54,003 nt of DNA from Candidatus Kapaibacterium sp. (lineage in GTDB: Bacteria > Bacteroidota > Ignavibacteria > Kapaibacteriales > UBA4661), in the NCBI GenBank assembly GCA_025358765.1, contig JANYIG010000189.1, positions 1 to 54,003 of the forward strand. Reading direction: 5' to 3'. Shown here piece after piece: positions 8,201-16,776 of this stretch. The stretch's first letter is position 1. Each line of letters begins with the position of its first letter. The position numbers were made by a program, and so were the translations under genes. The notes under the pieces were generated by a model, which saw only the letters and a program-made list of their open reading frames with translations, had not been told where the DNA came from and ran no database searches.

Positions 8201-11200
8201 GATTGCCGGACAAATCCATCACACGAAGCAACGTTAGCCCTGAAAGAAATGACGGCAAAACGCCTGTTACATTCGTTTTGGGCAAGCGCAATGCTGTAAT
8301 GCGCTTCGTTCCCGCAACTACCTCCACCGTCACACCCTTCCACTCTGCCACCGAAGTCGTGCGACTAAGCCAGTTTGTGGAATTCGTCCACGCCACACCA
8401 CCATTCAGGCGATAAAACCGTGTGATGATGCTTGAATCCTGCTCAAGCGGCGACAGAATACGCGGGATTTCAGCAGGCGGAATATAGCCGAATATCTGTG
8501 TAGAAGTCGCCGTACCAGACTTTGTAACCACTTGAACCGCTCCCGTAGAGCCTTCTGCTACAACAGCCGTGATGCGGGTTGCGGTGGAATCTACATTCAC
8601 AACCATTCCAAGCGTACCGCCAAAACTCACCGATTGCAGATAATTAAAATTTACGCCATTGATGGTAACAACTGTTCCGGGACCACCAGCTTGCGGATTA
8701 AACGTCGTTATGACCGGCGGCGGTAGTTTATCTTGTCGTAGAAAGATAAAGCGAACACCTGTTGCCGCCGTTCCTTGCGCCGTGTGGACAGCCACCGGAC
8801 CGGATGCGCCGCTCGGACCGACAACGGCATAAATTTTTGTCCCTATTGATGCCGAATCAATCGTAAATCCCACCGCCTTCACGCCGCCAAACGTCACGCT
8901 GTCAACATTAAAGAAACTATCACCCAAAATCGTTATTGTCTCGCCGGTTGTACCGGTGACAGGAATAAACGAAAGGATGGATGGCTTTGGCACGTATTGG
9001 AACGGCATTGGCGAGAGTGTAAGCGAAGAAATATTCGATACAATCAAATACCCAGAAACCGCGTTCTCCGGCACACGCACTATTATTGCGGTGGAAGAAA
9101 TTACCATCACCGAATCCGCAGGAATTGTTCCAAATTTGACCGCGATTGGTCCGATAAAATTCGCCCCCGTCACCGTCACAAACATGCCGCCCGTTCCTAT
9201 TGGGGGGCTGAAAGACGTAACAATCGGCGGATTCACAAACGTCAGCGCGGTGGTATCGGTAACTGTGCCACCAGGGGTAGTCAACGAAACAACGCCGGAG
9301 GTGGCACCACGCGGCACAATAACGGCGATCTGCGTTGGGGACAACACCTGTACAACGTTCACCGTTGCGCCAGCAATAAAGACCTTCGACACGAAGGTAA
9401 GATTTTTTCCCGTGATCACAAGCCTCGTATCGGTGGCAATCAGCGTAGGACCAACGGAATCTATGGCGGGCGGTTCAACGTAGATAAATTTAAGGCTTGC
9501 CTGAGTCGAACCGCCTATCGTCGTCAAAGAGACAGTTCCCGATGTTCCACGCCCAACGATTGCTCGGATTTGCGTATCGCCCATTATTTGATAATTTGCA
9601 GCCGTCACACCACCAAATTGGATGCTGCGAACCGCCGTAAAGTTCGCCCCCGTCACAAGAACTTCCGTACCTTTGGTTCCAAAATACGGGCTAAAACCCT
9701 CAAGCACGGGCGGTTTCACAAAATTAAACCGTTGTGTCGCATTCGTCCCTGTCGTTGCTATACCGCCCACCGTCTGCACTTCGACATCGCCCGTACTGCC
9801 AGCTCCAACACCCGCGCTTATGGTGGAGTCATTGTCTCCTTTGGCGGTACTTGCCACCGTGCCACCAAACCGCACTTGAATTGGATTGTTTGCCAAAATA
9901 TTTACTTTCGGTGCAAAATTTTGTCCTTTTACAAGCACAAGCCGCCCGCTTGCTTGATATTTTGGATAATCGACGTAGGGTTGTAAGCCATTTGTGGGGT
10001 CTAAGCCCGCAAAATCCGTAATCGCGGGCGACGGCGCAAATTCAAAACCTGCAAGGCTATCCTTATAGGCTGGGTTCCGCACATATACCGCGCCGGAGGC
10101 TCCATTGCCGACATATGCGGTTATCTGGGTGGGAGAATCCACCGTATAACTTTGTGCCGGAACACCACCAAACTTCACCGAATCCACACCATCGAACCCC
10201 GTTCCGCGAATAATCACCGGCGTACTCAAACCCTGTCCGTATTTCCCCATGTACGTTGGTGTAAACGTCGAAATCTTTGGCTTCAGGTTGCCCACACTTA
10301 CGCGAATTGTCAGGCTCGTGCTCGTCATCATCGTACCAGAAATGACATCAGCTTTTAAGAGCGCAAATGTTGAATCATCGGAAAAAGGTGCGTTCTGCCA
10401 TTTTATGCGAATATTTACTAACGAATCTAACGATGATGGTGTGAGGTACGTTCGCGTGAGCGTGGCAGATGTGGCGCTGCTTCCAGCAGTTGGCAGAAAG
10501 CAGAACCGCGCCAACGGCGAGGCTGCATCCGGCAACACGCTGAATTGCACCACCGTTGAGACAAGCGGCGGCACACGGACGCTGTCCGTGCGGAATGTGC
10601 CCAGGCGGATGGTCATCAATGTAGTATCGGTTTTCACGGCACGAGAACTCACGCCGCTTGCGTCGCTCGGCTTCAAGGCGCTGAACGCCAGATAAATCGG
10701 ATTTGGGTCAATGCCTGTGGCTGTCCACGGTATTGCTGCCGTTGTGTAAGGAAGCGAATGCAAGATAATACCCGCCGCTGTCGTCTGAGCTGTGGGTGTA
10801 AAGCGCACATATACGGTTGTTGGTGCTATTGTCACACCAACAGGATTGAGGATGAGCGAATCTTGCGCCATAAATGCCGGAGCAGCCTGGAGTGAAAATT
10901 TCAGATTCGGAACAAAACCCTGTATAGGCTTAATCACCATTGGTCCAGCCGCATTCGCGGCTGAAACCGTATAACCTAGGTCTTTAAAACCGCCAAGCGC
11001 CACTAAGCCAAACGGTAGCGTACTGGCACTTGCCGTAATTTGCGGCGAACCAATATTGAACGGCACACTCACTATCGAGAGCAATGCGCCCGATGCCGTT
11101 AGCACCTGCGCCGTGCCGCCAGTGCTGAACCGCAGCGTTGTGAAGGTCGCCACACCAAGCGTGGTGGTGGTGGATACAGGGGAGCCGATAAGTTTGCCCG

Positions 11201-14200
11201 TGAGTGCAGCGGAAATCGGCGAGATAAAACTTGTTTGCACGTTGTAATTTCCATCCACCGCTTTGATGACGGGCGAAGGCGTGAGCGTTGCTCCGACAAC
11301 CGTATTCACAGGCTGCGTCGCCAAAAAAAACTGCGTTGCCGTGACGGCGATGCGGTTATCATTTCCGACGGTCGAGCTTGGTCCGGCAGTTGTCACTGCA
11401 AACCCCGAACGATTGACGAAGGGCGTGACATTGGTCACAGAAAGGCTGAATTGGCTTTGATCCACGACGGCGGTTTTGAATGTTACTTTTACAAGAAAAT
11501 CCACCTGTCCGCCATCTGGAGCCGTCGCTAAAGGACCAAACGAGTCCAACCCAGTGAAATTGACCGTAGCGCTTGCAGGTGCTTCGCCCAATTTGGTTGT
11601 GCCGGAAGCATCGTACAAGGCAATTGTTTGGAGTGCGCTGTTTGGGTCGGTAATGGCTATTTGCAGTGCGGACACTACCGTCGGTAAAAAATCCGCATCT
11701 GCCGAACCACCGCCATCACGAACGCGGATTTGCCACACAGTTGGGTTTGCTGTTGTTACCGTTGCATTGGTATGTAACTGATACGGAATATTGGTTGGAT
11801 ACGGCGGCACAATGGATTGGACATCACTCATATTCGACTGGCAGGGTGCACCAACGATAATGGTAGCAATAGCATCCACCGCATTCGTCGAAAAATTTAC
11901 AGCGCTATAACAGGAATAATCCCACGTCCCGTTTAACGTGACGTAATAGATTCCCGGGGTCAGCGGAGCCGTTATCGGTGGGGTCGTACCCGAACCAGAA
12001 GATGATTGCGGGACATTCGCCGCAAAACAATACGTGAAGCCATTGGGAGCGGTGCCGTTATTCATACCCATATAAATCTGCGTTACACAGCCCGGACAGT
12101 ATGCGCCTGCTGGTGTGGCAGTGTAATTATATGTTATCTGGAACGGCTGCCCGCCATTCACATAGACGTTATTTGTGCCACCACCACTTGTCACGGCCGC
12201 TCCGTTAATACTGAGCGTCGTGAACTGCATATTTCGTTCAAGGACTGTTCGCGTGACGGGCAGCGTAATCGTACCCGTTGTACACACTGCCCCCGCGGGC
12301 AACGTCGTGACGGCATTGGAAAGCAACTGCGTTGTTAGATACGTTATGCCCGCGCCGAAGCCATTATACGCATAAACATCTAAGGAATAACTCGTGTTTG
12401 GCGCAAGTCCCGTTTGCGAAGGAATAACGGTTCCCACGCCAACTGCTACGACGGTGCCGAAGCTGATAGTATTTCCCGTACTATAGGTCGTGCCGTTCGT
12501 GGGCGAGGTAGCAGGATTACTACTGAGCCTTCGCACCGCAAGATAGCCCGCAGGTGCTGGTACGGCAGCCGTAAAACTTGCGTCAAATTGTGAGCTGGTA
12601 ATGCCCGAAAAAACTAATGCTGACGGGGGGCTGGTAGGCGTGGAGTTGCCAACCGCAAAAAATGCTGTTGGCGTGGGAGGCGCTCCCAAACTGGTACTCG
12701 AAACGTCCGGCGCAGCAAGAGCGCCACCCACACTTGCGTACGCTCCGGTTTGTGTTGCCGAAACCGTCGCAATAGACGATGACAGAGGCACTATTGTAGG
12801 ACGCAATTGTACTTGCCCGCCCGTCCACGTACCGCTTAAAACGTCCGTGCGCCAGTATTCCGTCGTATTGACAACACTGGTACCGATGCCAGCACTGCCG
12901 CCAGCATTGCCCAAAAAGCCCTCCACTTGCACCGTTCCCGTCCCAGCATACCCTGCCATACTAAACCGCAAATCCGTTATACCTTTTCCAATCGGAAAGA
13001 GATACGTACCACCCCCTGTCATTGTCCTCGCAAGCGGTCCATTAACGTACGATGTTGGGCTACCGCCAGACACCGCACCAACAGCAGTGTTTGCTACGGT
13101 CAACAAATTTACGGGCGTGGTAGTAATAGTTCCATTAAGTAAGGTTAATCCCGGGTTTCCTTGCGCGGCAAGCGGCGACGCAAGCGTAAGAGCGGCTCCG
13201 ACGCGGTTCAAAAACAATGTGCCTATTTGCTGCGTAGTCATGAATGAAAGACTACCGGTGATAGCGCCGGCACCAGCGATATTCAAACTACCTGTGGCGT
13301 TGCCGATAAACTGCTGCCCGTTGAAGTTTACGGGTCCATTAAACGTTAGAGCACCTGTACTTAATGTCACCGCCCCGGCTTGCATGAAGAATGTTTGATA
13401 CGCTGTAATAGAATTGAGCAGCGAAATTCCCCCGGCATTATTCAGCGTCAGATTTGAAATATTGCTCGGTCCTACAAGCCAGTTACCATCAAAGGTTGTT
13501 GTTTGTGCTACGATTGTTGACGTGCCAAGGGTATTTGCTGCTATGCGCCCCGTTGAATTCATGCTGACCGTAGTACCATTACCAAGCGTCAGCGTTCTGC
13601 CGTTCAAGTCAAAATTCCCTGCTAAATCAATGTCCAATGTTGTAGTCACCGTGAGGTTGCCGCCTATAAGCTGTACTGTTGCTGGATTGTTAATACGGAA
13701 ATGATTCACTTGATTCCCCACAAACCAGTTACCATCAACGTTTGCTCGTTCAATGAATACTCGAATGCCTCCACCATTCGGGTCTATACGTCCCGAGCTT
13801 GGCATCGAAATAGCGCCCGCGCCCGCCAAATGAATATCGGTAGCGGGTTGCATCACAAGATTGCCAGTGTTGTTTATCGTCAGATTCCCGCTCAATCCAA
13901 TATTGTGGGCGACCGTCACATTTGCACCGGGTTTGTTGACCACAACATCCCCGTTCATCATCGTTGGATGCGTAGGAAGTTCTACACTTGCTGTTTTAGG
14001 ATTTGTACCGGTAAACAATAACGTAGAAGCCGTACCGTAATTTGGCGTAGTGCCAGCAATAGCGCCCGTACCCTGTATTTCTAAAATCCCACCGGGCGCA
14101 CCAGTAGCTACATTCAGAACGCCACTGTTAGTCAACGTCTGCCCGCTGGCTACTACAACGCGACCGTTCGGGTCAATTTGCAACGTTTTCGCACCAGCTA

Positions 14201-16349
14201 TACTATGCCCCGCGCCTGCTGTCAATGTGAGGGTATTTGGTCCCGTGAAAAGCGTTCCGTTATTCACTTGGAGCTGGTTACTAATATTGAGGGCAGAACC
14301 AAGCGGCACGTTGCCAGCAGAAGGATTAACAATAAAATTTGCTAACGTATTCGCCGCATTGAAAACAAGGGGATTCGTCACCGGACCATTGATGGTCATG
14401 TTGTCGTTCGCTACCTGAAAATAGCACCCAGCGTTGTTTACAAGGAGTCCGTTAAACACAATCGTATTGCCAACGCCGTTGAGCGAATACGTCCCCGTTC
14501 CTTGCAGCGTGAATGTGCCGGCAATAGTTTTTGTTGTGCCTACACCTTGAAACACGCCACCGCTATTGCTCACTGTTACAGAGCCGGGCATAGCGTTTGG
14601 AAATTCAAAGCCTGTGCCTGTACCTACAGTGCCGCTATAGAGCAATACCGACGTTGGGGTTAGATATGTGGGCGCAGCAGGACCAGCAAAATTGGCGTTA
14701 CCTTGCTTTTCCAGCGTACCGCCAGCATTCACGTTCATCGTACCATTGTTCGTAAACGTGATTGCGTTTGGTATGACTACACGCCCTGCGTTTTGGATGT
14801 TGAGCGTTCCAGAGTTCGTGTTGGTTGCACCGTTGACGGTAAGGGTAAAAATCCCTGTGTTGAACGTTCCGCCGCCAGTGAGGTTTAGATTACCATTAAC
14901 TTGACTGCTTGCGCCCATTGTAACATTTACGCCCGCCCCACCACTATTGATGTTGCCGTTCATTATTGGTGGCAATTCTGGTAAATCAAAGATACCAACC
15001 CAATTTGCCCCCGCATTCAACTGAGCACCCGGTGTATAATTTATTGTACCCGAGCCGTTGATATTGCCACTGCCTCCGCAGCCACCTCCGGGTCCTAAAA
15101 GGTCGAGGATTCCCGCTGCGCCCACGTTCAGCGTACCATTGACGGTTAGAGTGCCGTTGCCAAGCCAGAGTTGATTGTTCAACGTATTTGTCCCGCTCGC
15201 AAGCGTTAAGTTTACTGCTCCGCAAATGTCGCAGCGACTATTTCCCGTAAATGTTCCGTTGATTTGAAGATTTGTGTTAAAACGCGTAGTGCCACCGGAA
15301 AGCAGCGTAAGGTCATTGATTTGTGCCGTTGCAATATTAAGGTTGTTCGTGTTTCCTAACGGTGGTACGGGTGTGAAAATATAGTTCGCTGCCGGAGAAT
15401 ACGTGCGTATGCCAATGTTCTGAATTGCGCCGCCATTGAAGCCATTTGTGTTGCTGGACTGTAGCGTCCCGCCTGCCTGTAAGGTAAAATTGCCCAACCC
15501 CGAGATTGTATTCGTACCGGTGTTAAGAGTGCCACCGTTATTCACAATAAGCGTAGCAGCAACGTTGATGGAATTGCTTCCGTTAGCAAGAGTAAGGATA
15601 AAGTTCGCAGTATTGAATGAGCTACTTAGTATCGTGAATGGGGCGTTGATGGTCGTGTTTGCCGTCAACGTTACACCGCCGAGATTGTTTACGGTCACAT
15701 TTCCCGGAAAACCTCCGGCATACGCCACATTCGTATTGCCATCAATAAATTCAAACGCTGTTGTGTGTGTAATGCTGCCGCTGTACAGAAGCGTCGAGCC
15801 AGGATAAAACTCCATGCCGCTGGAAATGACCGCACCATTATCAACAATATCTAATGTCCCGGCAATATTCCACCGACTTCCTCCGCCCGCACCTTGAACG
15901 GTAGCACCGGGAAGGATTCTCATGGTAGCGCCCGGCATAATTGTTATGTTCGCATTACCGCCAGCATTGCTCCCTATTCCAGCGATTGTAAGCGTTTCAC
16001 CAAAAGGGATGGTAATAACGCGCTGGAGTGTGGCTGCGTTTATGGCTCCAACGCCAGCAAGTGGAATACCTGTGAACGTAATGGGAGCGGTAGTTTCAGC
16101 CAGAAGACCAAATGTTGCCACGTCCGCCGGACCTGGATAACTTCCAGCAGGCGCACCAAAAAAACTCGTCGTTGACCAGTTATTGCCATTTATCCAAACG
16201 TTATCAACAGGAGCGGAGCGCCAGTAGTAAACGATCGCCCACGCCGTTTGAGAAAAACAGCAGAAGATTACAATACTCAAAACAACACTTCGCCGCAGAA
16301 AGCACATAAAACAAGAATGTGAAGGTAGTAGATATAGTAACGTTTTCAT
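5280..16349 (-). CDS. Giant T9SS-secreted multidomain surface protein A (3689 aa)
   Basis: The chosen ATG has a GGGGTG SD-like stretch; a TTG five codons upstream is less likely. A signal peptide (core VVLSIVIFCCF, end AWA) leads into about 1050 residues of Gly/Asn/Thr-rich beta-strand repeats typical of right-handed beta-helices. An FnIII-like domain lies near 1245-1355, Ig-like and choice-of-anchor segments near 1500-1880, and seven IPT/TIG domains near 2030-2630. Then come plant-type leucine-rich repeats (LDLSNNKLTGAIP) near 2640-3020, an Ig-like domain, FnIII near 3125-3225, HYDIN/DUF1573-like domains near 3225-3440 and a cohesin-like region. The last 85 residues, from PNPVKDESLITY, are a T9SS type A sorting domain. 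The role is probably adhesion or matrix building at the cell surface. It is a paralogue of the divergent neighbour at 16777. Confidence 0.9.
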   Translation of the reverse strand: MKTLLYLLPSHSCFMCFLRRSVVLSIVIFCCFSQTAWAIVYYWRSAPVDNVWINGNNWSTTSFFGAPAGSYPGPADVATFGLLAETTAPITFTGIPLAGVGAINAATLQRVITIPFGETLTIAGIGSNAGGNANITIMPGATMRILPGATVQGAGGGSRWNIAGTLDIVDNGAVISSGMEFYPGSTLLYSGSITHTTAFEFIDGNTNVAYAGGFPGNVTVNNLGGVTLTANTTINAPFTILSSSFNTANFILTLANGSNSINVAATLIVNNGGTLNTGTNTISGLGNFTLQAGGTLQSSNTNGFNGGAIQNIGIRTYSPAANYIFTPVPPLGNTNNLNIATAQINDLTLLSGGTTRFNTNLQINGTFTGNSRCDICGAVNLTLASGTNTLNNQLWLGNGTLTVNGTLNVGAAGILDLLGPGGGCGGSGNINGSGTINYTPGAQLNAGANWVGIFDLPELPPIMNGNINSGGAGVNVTMGASSQVNGNLNLTGGGTFNTGIFTLTVNGATNTNSGTLNIQNAGRVVIPNAITFTNNGTMNVNAGGTLEKQGNANFAGPAAPTYLTPTSVLLYSGTVGTGTGFEFPNAMPGSVTVSNSGGVFQGVGTTKTIAGTFTLQGTGTYSLNGVGNTIVFNGLLVNNAGCYFQVANDNMTINGPVTNPLVFNAANTLANFIVNPSAGNVPLGSALNISNQLQVNNGTLFTGPNTLTLTAGAGHSIAGAKTLQIDPNGRVVVASGQTLTNSGVLNVATGAPGGILEIQGTGAIAGTTPNYGTASTLLFTGTNPKTASVELPTHPTMMNGDVVVNKPGANVTVAHNIGLSGNLTINNTGNLVMQPATDIHLAGAGAISMPSSGRIDPNGGGIRVFIERANVDGNWFVGNQVNHFRINNPATVQLIGGNLTVTTTLDIDLAGNFDLNGRTLTLGNGTTVSMNSTGRIAANTLGTSTIVAQTTTFDGNWLVGPSNISNLTLNNAGGISLLNSITAYQTFFMQAGAVTLSTGALTFNGPVNFNGQQFIGNATGSLNIAGAGAITGSLSFMTTQQIGTLFLNRVGAALTLASPLAAQGNPGLTLLNGTITTTPVNLLTVANTAVGAVSGGSPTSYVNGPLARTMTGGGTYLFPIGKGITDLRFSMAGYAGTGTVQVEGFLGNAGGSAGIGTSVVNTTEYWRTDVLSGTWTGGQVQLRPTIVPLSSSIATVSATQTGAYASVGGALAAPDVSSTSLGAPPTPTAFFAVGNSTPTSPPSALVFSGITSSQFDASFTAAVPAPAGYLAVRRLSSNPATSPTNGTTYSTGNTISFGTVVAVGVGTVIPSQTGLAPNTSYSLDVYAYNGFGAGITYLTTQLLSNAVTTLPAGAVCTTGTITLPVTRTVLERNMQFTTLSINGAAVTSGGGTNNVYVNGGQPFQITYNYTATPAGAYCPGCVTQIYMGMNNGTAPNGFTYCFAANVPQSSSGSGTTPPITAPLTPGIYYVTLNGTWDYSCYSAVNFSTNAVDAIATIIVGAPCQSNMSDVQSIVPPYPTNIPYQLHTNATVTTANPTVWQIRVRDGGGSADADFLPTVVSALQIAITDPNSALQTIALYDASGTTKLGEAPASATVNFTGLDSFGPLATAPDGGQVDFLVKVTFKTAVVDQSQFSLSVTNVTPFVNRSGFAVTTAGPSSTVGNDNRIAVTATQFFLATQPVNTVVGATLTPSPVIKAVDGNYNVQTSFISPISAALTGKLIGSPVSTTTTLGVATFTTLRFSTGGTAQVLTASGALLSIVSVPFNIGSPQITASASTLPFGLVALGGFKDLGYTVSAANAAGPMVIKPIQGFVPNLKFSLQAAPAFMAQDSLILNPVGVTIAPTTVYVRFTPTAQTTAAGIILHSLPYTTAAIPWTATGIDPNPIYLAFSALKPSDASGVSSRAVKTDTTLMTIRLGTFRTDSVRVPPLVSTVVQFSVLPDAASPLARFCFLPTAGSSATSATLTRTYLTPSSLDSLVNIRIKWQNAPFSDDSTFALLKADVISGTMMTSTSLTIRVSVGNLKPKISTFTPTYMGKYGQGLSTPVIIRGTGFDGVDSVKFGGVPAQSYTVDSPTQITAYVGNGASGAVYVRNPAYKDSLAGFEFAPSPAITDFAGLDPTNGLQPYVDYPKYQASGRLVLVKGQNFAPKVNILANNPIQVRFGGTVASTAKGDNDSTISAGVGAGSTGDVEVQTVGGIATTGTNATQRFNFVKPPVLEGFSPYFGTKGTEVLVTGANFTAVRSIQFGGVTAANYQIMGDTQIRAIVGRGTSGTVSLTTIGGSTQASLKFIYVEPPAIDSVGPTLIATDTRLVITGKNLTFVSKVFIAGATVNVVQVLSPTQIAVIVPRGATSGVVSLTTPGGTVTDTTALTFVNPPIVTSFSPPIGTGGMFVTVTGANFIGPIAVKFGTIPADSVMVISSTAIIVRVPENAVSGYLIVSNISSLTLSPMPFQYVPKPSILSFIPVTGTTGETITILGDSFFNVDSVTFGGVKAVGFTIDSASIGTKIYAVVGPSGASGPVAVHTAQGTAATGVRFIFLRQDKLPPPVITTFNPQAGGPGTVVTINGVNFNYLQSVSFGGTLGMVVNVDSTATRITAVVAEGSTGAVQVVTKSGTATSTQIFGYIPPAEIPRILSPLEQDSSIITRFYRLNGGVAWTNSTNWLSRTTSVAEWKGVTVEVVAGTKRITALRLPKTNVTGVLPSFLSGLTLLRVMDLSGNRLEGALNSSIATMTNLQELRLTNNNLSGSLSALLPDSAKNTVRFTNLQVLRLDSNQFSGTIPTNICTIVSLRELVFRRNAFTGEIPACIVGLLGLTVLDLSNNKLTGAIPSEIGALLNLQELILSNNQLTGSLPASIGAGVSVAVRAKNADGGGSGEIAGLKSLTKLDASYNKLSGALPNELWNLSGLKELTLSGNRFTSEIPSRIVFLQSLEVLAMQNAGLTGTLPELATLRNLRVVQLDSNALAGAVAPHMGELRLKELGLSWNKFTSIPNLDSMKNSLEVLRLEGNVFTFSSIVPQARFLKQKRFTYVPQASVMVGSDTLATIDQKFSFSFRLDSGFANNRNQWFKLRQLGDTVAVQPLARISTELGFTTFSQSDTGSYFCKITNTEAPQLVLFTTPIRLFSRLPDAPRAVTLVSPKRDSINLSTSATLLRWVALSEAKQYEVQVSANATFIPLTFTETLEAATTSRTIGNLANLTTYYWRVRAINQGGTGAWSESFPFTTVAPPGVVWRVTTLDVGRVVAGDTARRTVTLTNLFTEPLTLKAIDIDPSQETSNFRRVTVLSNTSDDVVQPGKTFPLQVEFIPKGAVGNRQANITLTYTTPSSSILQTYRETAALRGRVVALRADTVNFKTVLVGRTSFTTLVIVNNSSSSKAQLLKDPQMPVNPDGTFSIGRVENQTLNPNDTMRISVRCVASKEGTLRGVARFVFDVDTVDVPLVASARKPTSEDVFMKVGLRVVQDNVEPGQPVTVQLYIAKPETSNPELFTTIFRNIPQPIVEGFIRVSKQVLVLGSGERRVYQATSPQPNSLLRLGIPSTTRWNGKDTVMLEFQCLSVAGDTDKSFLEIEEFKWSGGQGENRVFIDVTTGTFTSGACRADGTRLIKTTNGNSIKPPVPNPVKDESLITYTVREQGVVELSLYDASGTKVQTLVRRDHAPGEYQITINTRTIPSGAYMLTLTTPSAVLTERIDVVK

Positions 16350-16776
16350 AACGATACACCCCAAAATGGTGAGCGAAAGTAGGTTTCGTAGGCTTTACAC
16401 GAGCAACGAAAGGTCGTAAAATACGGAAGTTTTATCACGCAACAAAGTACCAGAAGTCCTATTTTTCTATGACCGAAAGTAATAGCACGGGCGATGGGGT
16501 TGATGTATGGTTTCATAGACTTCTTTCAAAAGTCACGCTTGGGACTGCGGGGTTGCCGAACTCAGTACTCGCTATCAAAATTTTGTCATGTACTTGTCAT
16601 GTACTTAGGGGTTCGTGCAAAAGGAGAAACCAGCAACCCTGACTTTTCGTCACATAAAAATGTGACATTCATTGCGTTGGATTCTGCCGTGAACTTGTGT
16701 AAATTAAACGCTATCAGCACCGCAGTACGCTTGCACAAATGCTGTTTTTCGGAGAGATTACCATTCGGGAGGATTT
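16350..16776. other. Divergent intergenic region between the two giant genes
   Basis: This 427-bp stretch without a gene must hold both promoters. It contains a perfect tandem of the 11-mer ttgtcatgtac at 16583-16604. It also has an inverted repeat gtcacat-aaaa-atgtgac at 16649-16666, shaped like a dimeric operator. A sigma70-like pair (TTGGAT, 17 bases, TAAATT) lies at about 16677-16705. The plus-strand start at 16777 has a good SD (gggagga). Shared regulation of the two genes is plausible but unproven. Confidence 0.6.
16416..16446 (-). promoter_or_regulatory. Possible promoter of giant gene A
   Basis: On the minus strand TTTG (16446-16443) is separated by 19 bases from TATTTTAC (16423-16416). 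This partly matches the Bacteroidota TTTG-N19-TAnnTTTG pattern, with the last two bases of the -7 box deviating. The predicted leader to the ATG at 16349 would be about 60 bases. It is a pattern match only. Confidence 0.35.

Noticed and set aside
8956-9986. Long plus-strand frames (up to 329 codons) opposite giant gene A
   Set aside because: They are shadows of a repetitive coding strand: no family motif, no SD, odd composition, and the opposite frame has clear domains over the same bases.
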